Shown: piece by piece, positions 57,644 through 64,000 of the stretch | Position numbering within the stretch: position 1 is the first letter of the stretch | Layout of the letters: each line of letters begins with the position of its first letter | NCBI RefSeq assembly: GCF_030908405.1 | Contig: NZ_CP133089.1 | Coordinates: 1,736,001-1,800,000 of the forward strand | Length of the DNA: 64,000 nt | Direction: 5' to 3' | Origin: Aminobacterium sp. MB27-C1 | GTDB taxonomy: Bacteria > Synergistota > Synergistia > Synergistales > Aminobacteriaceae | The notes under the pieces: generated by a model | Told to the model about the DNA's origin: nothing | Seen by the model: only the letters and a program-made list of their open reading frames with translations | The model's database searches: none | Translations under genes and position numbers: made by a program

Positions 57644-57967
57644 TTAATGGCAGCTGCAACTACCACATCCCGAGCCTCGACTTGAGAGGGCAGAAACAAC
57701 AACTAAATTTGCTGCCCACAAAAAGCCCTTCAAATCTATTACTACCTCGTCATTCTGAAAAGACATGAAATCAGGAATCCAAAGAGTTACACCATCTACA
57801 TTGTATGAAGAATATCCTTCTTTTGCAGGTGGTTGTCCATTCTCAACGAGAACGGCTCGAACAGCGGCTCATCCTCCGCCTATATTTCTCTCAATAAGAA
57901 ATCCTTCTCCCATTTTTGACAGTCGTTCAAAAGCCTTGTCAGAAACCGATATTTTTAAATCTCTCAT
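57644..57967 (-). CDS. HesB/IscA-like selenoprotein
   Basis: 107-aa A-type iron-sulfur carrier-like protein read through TGA at 57871-57869. The frame gives MRDLKISVSDKAFERL, then IGGGU at residues 29-33, and continues to SGCGSCSCH and TAA at 107. IscA proteins have Cys near 35 in GGC(S)G and two Cys near 99-101; here Sec33, Cys101, Cys104 and Cys106 take those places, and the length equals IscA. HesB-like selenoproteins are a known family. GGAGGTG 8 nt before the ATG and a SECIS-like hairpin support it. Confidence 0.88.
57837..57855 (-). promoter_or_regulatory. SECIS-like hairpin of the HesB-like gene
   Basis: On the minus strand CCGTTCTC-GTT-GAGAATGG: an 8-bp stem (one G-U pair) with a 3-nt loop whose first base is G, starting 14 nt after the UGA. 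It fits the bacterial SECIS layout seen in grdA and grdB. Confidence 0.65.
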
Positions 57968-58002
57968 TCGCTACACACCTCCATACCCCTTGTCTGTATG
58001 TA

Positions 58003-58974
58003 TTATACCCCCTTGCAGTATTTCTGCCAACCCTTAATTTGCAAAAACTTATAAAAAAGGTTGTCAGGCTCCGCAGGAAATACTCTTCCCTCTAAATACT
58101 CAAGAGGCGCTTTCATATTATGAAAGGAAATGGACCAAGCATGAAGAAGAGGGTGACTCAGGTGGATTCGCCTATACCATTCTTTATTGACAGTAGACGC
58201 TCCATATTTGACATCGCCAACGACAGGGTAATTCAAAGAGGCCAAATGCACTCGTATTTGGTGAGAACGTCCCGTCAATAAATGCACCTTTAGAAGAGAA
58301 TATTTGTCATCTCCTGCTATCTTCTCAAAATGGGTGTGAGCCACCTGCCCCGAAGGATCAACTTTTACAATATTTTTATCCCTATCTTTAAGCAAGGGCA
58401 ATGTAATATCTCCTTCCTGAGGCGTTTTTCCATATACTGCAACTAAATATGTTTTTCGTACATCATCATCCCTAAAAGCTCTTTGAAGCTCCCTCACTGC
58501 CTGCCCATGAAGAGCCACTACAACAAGACCAGTTGTATTCCGATCAAGACGATGTACGGCACAGGCACGAAAATCTTCTTCGGGAGGCACTTCTGCCCAA
58601 ACCTGCTCAATAAGACTCTCTTCTCCACTTTCGTCAGGTTGAACAAGAAGGCCAGCTCTTTTGTTAAGAACCATAAGAAATTGATCTTTATAAACAACAG
58701 CAAGGGGAATTCTTCTCTCTGTTGTCTTTTTCTTTTCATTTTTTTGCATTGCGAAACTATGATTATGTTCTTCTGGCCTCTCCCAAGGGACATAAACAGA
58801 TTGTCCCTCCTCCAAACGAACAGAGCACGCAACCTTTTTCCCATCTACTCGAACAAGCCCTTTTCTAATTCCCTTCATCATTGCTCCAAGGGGAAGAGTT
58901 GGCCACAATGTTCGAATGACTTTATCCAACCTTCTTCCGTCATGATGCTCGGAAACAGTAAAGGTATAAGACAT
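58003..58974 (-). CDS. RluA-family pseudouridine synthase
   Basis: Isomerises uridine in rRNA (RluC/RluD type). An N-terminal S4 domain (about 12-75) precedes the catalytic HRLDRNTTGLVVVA (catalytic Asp) and GRSHQIRVHLASLNYPVVGD. 323 aa. Its ATG follows directly the TAA of the upstream nuclease gene, with GGAGC nearby, so it is coupled. Which rRNA site is modified cannot be decided. Confidence 0.94.
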   Translation of the reverse strand: MSYTFTVSEHHDGRRLDKVIRTLWPTLPLGAMMKGIRKGLVRVDGKKVACSVRLEEGQSVYVPWERPEEHNHSFAMQKNEKKKTTERRIPLAVVYKDQFLMVLNKRAGLLVQPDESGEESLIEQVWAEVPPEEDFRACAVHRLDRNTTGLVVVALHGQAVRELQRAFRDDDVRKTYLVAVYGKTPQEGDITLPLLKDRDKNIVKVDPSGQVAHTHFEKIAGDDKYSLLKVHLLTGRSHQIRVHLASLNYPVVGDVKYGASTVNKEWYRRIHLSHPLLHAWSISFHNMKAPLEYLEGRVFPAEPDNLFYKFLQIKGWQKYCKGV

Positions 58975-59994
58975 TTAATTTTGCTCCCATTTCCAGAAAC
59001 GCCGCTGAGCAGAGTAGTTCCATTCAGATATCTCTTTGCCATCGTCAATCTGATCAACAGCATCACGCCAACAATAGAGCTTAAAGTCAAGTTCATCTGC
59101 GGCTGACACAATCATCGCCTCTGGAGTAGCAGGAACGACTGGAGATCCGAATTCTTTGCTTCCATGGTGACTTACGATGATATGACCTAAAGCTGATGCA
59201 TATTTATCTTCGAGGCCAAACTCTTCTACGAGGCGAGAAAGACGATGATACCCCAAAACAATGTGATCTATAACTGTTCCCTCTACCGTCATTTCTGGAG
59301 CAGGAGAGAGTTTATACGAATCGACTTTACCAATATCGTGAAGGAGAGCTCCTGCTACAACAAGATCTCGATTCGCCCCGTACCCTGATTTGCTACTGGC
59401 ATCAGCCATGGAACAAGCCAACCGCGCAACACCGAGTGTATGCTCTAGCAATCCGGAAACATAGGCGTGGTGGTGAGAAACAGCCGCTGGCCAATCCTTA
59501 AACTGTTCCCAGAAAATACCGCTAAAAACAAATTTTAAGAAGTCGTGAACTGGAGATGCACAACTATCAATAAGAGACCCAAATTCAGCTTCCATCTCAT
59601 CTAAAGGGAACGGTGACCTTTGCACAAAAGAATGAGGCGGATATTGATTTTGATCTACATAATAAATAGCATTGAAGTTGTATTGTAGCTGCCCCCGGAA
59701 TTCGGAAACTTGCCCCAGCACTCCAATAGTCTGACCTGAGAGATCAGATACTTCTTCCCATTCCAGGGGATCTATTGTTTTCTGAGGATCCGTTCTCCGA
59801 TCCCACCACTGAGCATTGCCCCATATTTTCCCTTCGATAACTCCGTCGCTATCCATAAGAGAAAGTTCCCAATATGTTTTGTTATTTTTGTCCTTTTTAG
59901 AAATCAGTTTGCTAACAACACCGAGACAATAAAATTTATTGTCTTTTTGTAGTTTTTTAATCGAACTAGTACTCAAATATCCTGATTCAGCCAC
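58975..59994 (-). CDS. YhaM-like 3'-5' exoribonuclease (OB + HD)
   Basis: 339 aa with an N-terminal OB-fold nucleic-acid domain (about 25-125, KTYWELSLMDSDGVIEGKIW) and an HD domain (HHHAYVSGLLEHTLGVARL then GALLHDIGKVDSY and IVSHHG). This is the YhaM/CBF1 layout, an exoribonuclease acting on RNA and ssDNA. Start is GTG with GGAAG upstream. Co-transcribed with the pseudouridine synthase. Confidence 0.92.
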   Translation of the reverse strand: MAESGYLSTSSIKKLQKDNKFYCLGVVSKLISKKDKNNKTYWELSLMDSDGVIEGKIWGNAQWWDRRTDPQKTIDPLEWEEVSDLSGQTIGVLGQVSEFRGQLQYNFNAIYYVDQNQYPPHSFVQRSPFPLDEMEAEFGSLIDSCASPVHDFLKFVFSGIFWEQFKDWPAAVSHHHAYVSGLLEHTLGVARLACSMADASSKSGYGANRDLVVAGALLHDIGKVDSYKLSPAPEMTVEGTVIDHIVLGYHRLSRLVEEFGLEDKYASALGHIIVSHHGSKEFGSPVVPATPEAMIVSAADELDFKLYCWRDAVDQIDDGKEISEWNYSAQRRFWKWEQN

Positions 59995-60012
59995 GATAAC
60001 ACTTCCAATCTT

Positions 60013-61224
60013 CTATGCACCATATTTATTAAGCTTCAAACCGTGAGCCATCATAAGGCCAATAAGTTTATCTCCCTGCATACGTCCCAACGTCCCTGCT
60101 GAGCAGGCTTTCTCTCCAAATTCTACAGCATTGCAACGTCGTGCAAAGGGGCTCCACAACAAAAGAGGAACTTCATGCCAAGAGTGACCAGAAAGAAGGG
60201 AAGGCGTGCTGTGATCGCCAGTAATAGCTAACACATCTGGTTTCAAATCAAGAATTTTGGGCAAGAGACGGTCCACTTCTTCTATAATTTTTACCTTTTC
60301 AGCAAAGTTACCATCTTCTCCACGGCTGTCTGTATATTTTACATGAACATAAAAATACGAGTAATCTTTCCAGTAGTTCCCAACAGCGTCAAATAACTGT
60401 TCCAGCGTCTCTCCGGCATTTCCGATTTCCATGCCAACCAAGCGTGCAAGCCCTCTATACATAGGATATGTTGCCAACGCCATAGGTTTTATTTTATAAA
60501 GCTCCTTCAATGACGGAATGTGAGGGGCAGAAGAAAATCCTCTCAACAAACAACCATTGGCAGGATTCTCATCCTTCAAAACTTCCCATACTTTTCTAAT
60601 AAAAGCATTTATAATTTTTTCCGTACGAAGAGCTTTTTCATTACGTGCTTCTGCCCAGCGCATAGGGAGCCCTTCTTTTTGTGGATCAGCGTCATTTACT
60701 TCCTCAGAAAGGTTTTCTCCTGAAAAGACAACGACGAAACGGTGCTCTCTACCTGGATAAAATGTTACTTTCACATTTTCTATACTCTTTATTTCCTTCT
60801 GAAGCTTTTCAACAACTCGGGCACTCTCCTCTGAAGGAATCCTCCCCGCCCGTCTATCAAGAATAACGCCATCAGCATCGACCGTGCAGAAATTTCCCCG
60901 AGCGCAAATGTCCCCAGCCCCAACATGGGCTCCTACTCCAAGAGCTTCGAGAATTCCTCTGCCAATAGACCATGTCAATGGGTCATATCCAAAAAGAGAA
61001 AGATGCCCCGGCCCGCTTCCTGGAGTAATGCCTACATCAACCATAGAAAGAAGCCCTAGCTCGGATTCCGCGGCAAGACGATCCATCAAAGGAGTTTTTG
61101 CTTTTTCAAGCTCCGTCAAACCATCTTCCCCCGGAAGTCCGCCAAGACCGTCCATAACAAGTAAAACCATCTTTTTTTCGTTCTCAATCGCTAATGATTG
61201 CAATAAATCCATACGGGAAATCAT
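60013..61224 (-). CDS. apgM: Cofactor-independent phosphoglycerate mutase (archaeal type)
   Basis: Interconverts 2- and 3-phosphoglycerate in glycolysis/gluconeogenesis. Alkaline-phosphatase-fold landmarks are LLVMDGLGG (metal Asp), TPGSGPGHLSLFGYDP (catalytic Ser) and ITGDHSTPSLLSGHSWHEVP (metal Asp/His). Clearly the aPGAM subfamily. ATG 61224 has GGAGGTG 5 nt upstream, better than 61248; 403 aa. Confidence 0.94.
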   Translation of the reverse strand: MISRMDLLQSLAIENEKKMVLLVMDGLGGLPGEDGLTELEKAKTPLMDRLAAESELGLLSMVDVGITPGSGPGHLSLFGYDPLTWSIGRGILEALGVGAHVGAGDICARGNFCTVDADGVILDRRAGRIPSEESARVVEKLQKEIKSIENVKVTFYPGREHRFVVVFSGENLSEEVNDADPQKEGLPMRWAEARNEKALRTEKIINAFIRKVWEVLKDENPANGCLLRGFSSAPHIPSLKELYKIKPMALATYPMYRGLARLVGMEIGNAGETLEQLFDAVGNYWKDYSYFYVHVKYTDSRGEDGNFAEKVKIIEEVDRLLPKILDLKPDVLAITGDHSTPSLLSGHSWHEVPLLLWSPFARRCNAVEFGEKACSAGTLGRMQGDKLIGLMMAHGLKLNKYGA

Positions 61225-61302
61225 GCCTACACCTCCAAAACATTGCATTATATATCCTTCGGCTCTATTTTTCTTTACTGTATTCTATGCTTTGAGAATG
61301 AG

Positions 61303-61331
61303 TTAACGTTTTCACTCTCTTATGCTATCAT
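61303..61331 (+). promoter_or_regulatory. Promoter of the aminotransferase gene
   Basis: TTAACG (61303-61308), a 17-nt spacer and TATCAT (61326-61331) preceded by TGC, an extended -10. Lies 50 nt before the ATG. Confidence 0.5.
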
Positions 61332-61380
61332 TCAAAAGAGGTTCTGCTTCAAATTATACGTATAAGGGGGACGTTGTTAC

Positions 61381-62592
61381 ATGAGGTTTTCTAACAGAAT
61401 CACCGCTATGCAGTCTTCTCCTATCAGAAGGCTCATTCCATACGCAGATGAGGCAAAAGCAAAAGGGAAAAAAGTGTACCATTTGAATATCGGACAGCCG
61501 GATATCAAGACTCCTCCCTCTTTCCTCCAGGCTATTAAAGATTTTGCACAGGATGTTATCGCCTACTCCACTTCTCAGGGCAGCAATGAACTTCGAGATG
61601 CCATGAGAAAATATTACGAAAGCTATGACATCCACTTCGAAAGAGATCACATTCTCGTAACAAACGGCGGAAGCGAAGCCATTATGTTTTCTATTATGGC
61701 TACATGCGACCCTGGTGATGAAATTCTTATTCCCGAACCTTTCTACGCTAATTACAACGCCTTTTCAAGATGCGTTAACGTCAATATTGTCCCAATCACT
61801 ACAAAAGCTGAAGAAGGATTCCACCTTCCTCCGCAGGAAAAAATCGAAGCGGTCATTACTCCCAAGACACGATGCATTCTCATTTCCAACCCCGGTAACC
61901 CCACAGGTGCCATCTACACAATAGAAGAAATGAAGATGCTAGCCGACATTGCCAAGAAACACGACCTGTATATCATAGCTGACGAAGTCTATAGAGAGTT
62001 CGTCTATGACGGACTTAAATATACAAGTTTTGGCAATCTTCCTGACGTGGAAGATAGAGTTATTATCGTTGATTCCGTGTCAAAACGCTATAGCGCATGT
62101 GGAGCTCGCATCGGTTGTATAGCTTCGAAAAACGAAGCTCTTATGAAAGAAATTCTCAAGCTTTGCCAGGGTCGTCTCTGTGTTCCTACCATTGAGCAGG
62201 TAGGAGCTACTGCCCTGTATAGCACCCCCGTTTCATATCTTGAAGATGTAAATAAGGAGTATCAGACACGCAGAGACACTCTTTACAATGCACTGAAAGA
62301 AATACCCGGTGTCATTTGCGAACAGCCTAAAGGCGCTTTCTACGTTGTAGTCAAAATGCCCGTTGACGATGCCGAAAAGTTTGTCATCTGGATGCTTCTG
62401 AATTATGACATCAACGGAGAAACAATGATGGCTGCTCCAGCTGAAGGCTTCTACGGCACTCCAGGCCTGGGCAAAAACGAAGCTCGCCTTGCCTACGTAC
62501 TCAACAATGAAGATCTTGTAAAAGCCATGAAAATTCTTAAAGGTGCTCTTGAAGCCTATCCAGGACGTGTAGAGCCTGTATCAGCTCAGTAA
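61381..62592 (+). CDS. Class I PLP aminotransferase (aspartate aminotransferase-like)
   Basis: 403-aa class I/II aminotransferase. Landmarks are LNIGQPDIKTPPSF, NGGSEAIMFSIMATCDPGDE, ISNPGNPTGAIY, IADEVYREFVYDG and the PLP Lys in DSVSKRYSACGARIG, all intact. Substrate unknown but an aspartate/branched amino-acid type is likely. It removes amino groups for fermentation, feeding GDH. Starts at ATG 61381. Confidence 0.93.
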   Translation: MRFSNRITAMQSSPIRRLIPYADEAKAKGKKVYHLNIGQPDIKTPPSFLQAIKDFAQDVIAYSTSQGSNELRDAMRKYYESYDIHFERDHILVTNGGSEAIMFSIMATCDPGDEILIPEPFYANYNAFSRCVNVNIVPITTKAEEGFHLPPQEKIEAVITPKTRCILISNPGNPTGAIYTIEEMKMLADIAKKHDLYIIADEVYREFVYDGLKYTSFGNLPDVEDRVIIVDSVSKRYSACGARIGCIASKNEALMKEILKLCQGRLCVPTIEQVGATALYSTPVSYLEDVNKEYQTRRDTLYNALKEIPGVICEQPKGAFYVVVKMPVDDAEKFVIWMLLNYDINGETMMAAPAEGFYGTPGLGKNEARLAYVLNNEDLVKAMKILKGALEAYPGRVEPVSAQ

Positions 62593-62627
62593 AAATCGGT
62601 AATTAAAAGACTAATAGAAACTTCTTT

Positions 62628-62663
62628 AAGGCCCTTTCCGGAAGATTCACCGGGAAGGGCCTT
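62628..62663 (+). terminator. Terminator after the aminotransferase gene
   Basis: AAGGCCCTTTCCGG pairs with CCGGGAAGGGCCTT (14 bp with one T-G pair, 8-nt loop), followed by TTG and no long T-run. The next gene starts 48 nt later. Confidence 0.65.
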
Positions 62664-62711
62664 TGTGGTAGCATATACTCTGGTTGATTTTTTAGAAGGG
62701 AGCGCTTTTGA

Positions 62712-64000
62712 ATGCCACTACGAGTCAAAGAAGCTCTATCGAAAGATGTGGGAAGGTGTATTGCACGAATAGACCCAGAAGATATTAAAAGATATGGACT
62801 GTCTGAAGGTCAAATCATAGAAATTGCAGGCAAAAGAAAGACTCCAGCCAGAGTATTGGCTTGCGATTCTGGCGATATGGGACAAAAAACGATACAAATC
62901 GATGGAATAACCCGAGAAAACGCTCGCGTAGGTCTCGACGAAAAGATTTCTATACGGAAGACTGACCATCACTTTGCGGGCAGCATTACTCTCCGCCCTC
63001 TGACGTCTACCCCTCTTCTCGAAAAAGAACGGGATTCCGTCTATCTTAGTTCTCTTCTTGAAGGTCTGCCTGTTGTAGAAGGAGATCGCATACGAACCAA
63101 CCTTTACGGTACGAGGACATGTGATTTTCTTGTTGTTGACACTACGCCTAAGAATATTGTTCTTATCAGCAGTGCTACCTATATAAACGTTGAAAAACAA
63201 ATGACAAAAGAACAAAAAGCTACACGTATCTCTTATGAAGACATCGGCGGTCTTGGGCCTCAAATACAGCGCGTTCGAGAAATGATTGAGCTTCCCCTGC
63301 GTTTTCCTCAAGTTTTTGACAGACTCGGCGTTCAACCACCCAAAGGAGTACTTTTATATGGCCCGCCAGGAACAGGTAAAACTGTTATTGCCAGAGCTGT
63401 CGCAAACGAAACAGATGTATATTTCACTCATATTTCAGGGCCTGAAATTATAGGAAAATTTTATGGAGAAAGCGAAGAGCGCCTTCGTAATGTCTTTGAT
63501 GAAGCACAGGCACATGCTCCAGCTATTATTTTTATAGATGAAATAGATGCAATTGCTCCCAAACGAGAAGAAATGGGCGGGGAAAAGCAGGTGGAACGAC
63601 GTGTCGTTGCGCAACTTCTCGCTCTGATGGACGGACTTGAATCTAGAGGACAAGTTATCGTTATAGGTGCCACCAATATTCCCAACACTTTAGATCCAGC
63701 ACTTCGTCGTCCCGGACGATTCGACAGGGAAATTTCTGTTCCTATTCCCGACCGCAATGGACGTTTTGAAATTTTACAAATTCATACACGGGGAATGCCG
63801 TTGGCAGAAGACGTTGATTTAATGCGTCTCGCCGAAATTACCCACGGTTTCGTAGGTGCAGATATTGAAGCATTGGCCAAAGAAGCAGCCATGTCTTCCC
63901 TTAGACGTATTCTTCCCAGTATCGATTATGAAAAAGCCGATATTCCTTACGATGAACTCCTTTCAATGAATGTCTCTATGGGGAATTTTCTTGACGCATT
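62712..64000 (+). CDS. CDC48/VCP-type AAA ATPase (3' truncated)
   Basis: Open from ATG 62712 to the window end (429 codons), with AGAAGGGAG upstream. An N-domain of about 170 residues ([20 protein letters not shown], double-psi barrel type) is followed by the first AAA module: Walker A GPPGTGKT (217-224), Walker [13 protein letters not shown], sensor [10 protein letters not shown] and Arg-finger region [10 protein letters not shown]. This is the archaeal VAT / eukaryotic p97 layout, a protein-unfolding hexamer. The second AAA module should lie beyond the window. Confidence 0.93.
   Translation, partial: MPLRVKEALSKDVGRCIARIDPEDIKRYGLSEGQIIEIAGKRKTPARVLACDSGDMGQKTIQIDGITRENARVGLDEKISIRKTDHHFAGSITLRPLTSTPLLEKERDSVYLSSLLEGLPVVEGDRIRTNLYGTRTCDFLVVDTTPKNIVLISSATYINVEKQMTKEQKATRISYEDIGGLGPQIQRVREMIELPLRFPQVFDRLGVQPPKGVLLYGPPGTGKTVIARAVANETDVYFTHISGPEIIGKFYGESEERLRNVFDEAQAHAPAIIFIDEIDAIAPKREEMGGEKQVERRVVAQLLALMDGLESRGQVIVIGATNIPNTLDPALRRPGRFDREISVPIPDRNGRFEILQIHTRGMPLAEDVDLMRLAEITHGFVGADIEALAKEAAMSSLRRILPSIDYEKADIPYDELLSMNVSMGNFLDA

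Noticed and set aside
62736-63757. Minus-strand ORFs near the right end
   Set aside because: They are antisense to the clear CDC48-type AAA gene, which is open on the plus strand from 62712 to the edge.

Overview
The window looks like chromosomal DNA of a strictly anaerobic, amino-acid-fermenting, Gram-negative-type bacterium, most likely Synergistota and Aminobacterium-like. This is an inference from gene content. Outer-membrane/LPS genes (a LpxL-type acyltransferase and a heptose-7-P kinase) sit beside Stickland-type metabolism (selenium-dependent glycine/sarcosine/betaine reductase, glutamate dehydrogenase, asparaginase, aminotransferases). Oxygen defence is of the anaerobe type (superoxide reductase, flavodiiron protein, ferritin). 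The 16S rRNA seems consistent with that phylum, but I could not run a search. I see no mobile element, phage, CRISPR array or tRNA gene.

Layout. 1-13.5 kb: the end of an amino-acid ABC permease, then a long minus-strand block (two unrecognised proteins, a LpxL-like acyltransferase, a GT-B-like protein, TyrRS, a beta-CASP RNase, a NarL-type two-component pair, an HD protein, dCMP deaminase), then a plus-strand UMF1 transporter and asparaginase. 13.5-17.1 kb: a DUF2400 protein and an oxygen-defence block (fprA, flavin reductase, ferritin, superoxide reductase). 17.3-20.7 kb: NCS2 permease, sirtuin and an exported protein. 20.75-25.7 kb: one minus-strand rRNA operon (16S-23S-5S, no spacer tRNA) with its promoter. 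25.9-36.2 kb: a tightly packed minus-strand operon (protease, membrane protein, rsmB, PASTA protein, rpe, RodZ-like, rimO, pgpA, cinA, thpR, recA) with several ATGA stop/start overlaps. 36.3-40 kb: a DegT aminotransferase and two GntR-type regulators. 40.1-47 kb: a PAS histidine kinase and response regulator followed by grdA, grdE, grdB and a BCCT transporter. 47-57.4 kb: an unrecognised protein, HAD phosphatase, heptose kinase, acyl-CoA ligase, a degenerate CobB-like protein, AsnRS, a PEP-synthase-like ATP-grasp protein and GDH. 57.6-64 kb: a small IscA/HesB-like selenoprotein, a pseudouridine synthase, a YhaM-like nuclease, phosphoglycerate mutase, an aminotransferase and a CDC48-type AAA ATPase cut by the window end.

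Most interesting points. Three genes read through an in-frame UGA as selenocysteine (grdA, grdB and a HesB/IscA-like gene at 57644-57967 that ordinary ORF calling misses). Each has a small hairpin 12-14 nt after the UGA with a G early in its loop, as expected of bacterial SECIS elements. Other points are a MocR regulator whose PLP lysine is replaced by Gln, a CobB-like protein lacking both its P-loop and its amidotransferase Cys, a GrdE homologue with no mid-protein Cys, and several inverted repeats placed at promoters (superoxide reductase, gdh, grdA leader, asnS).
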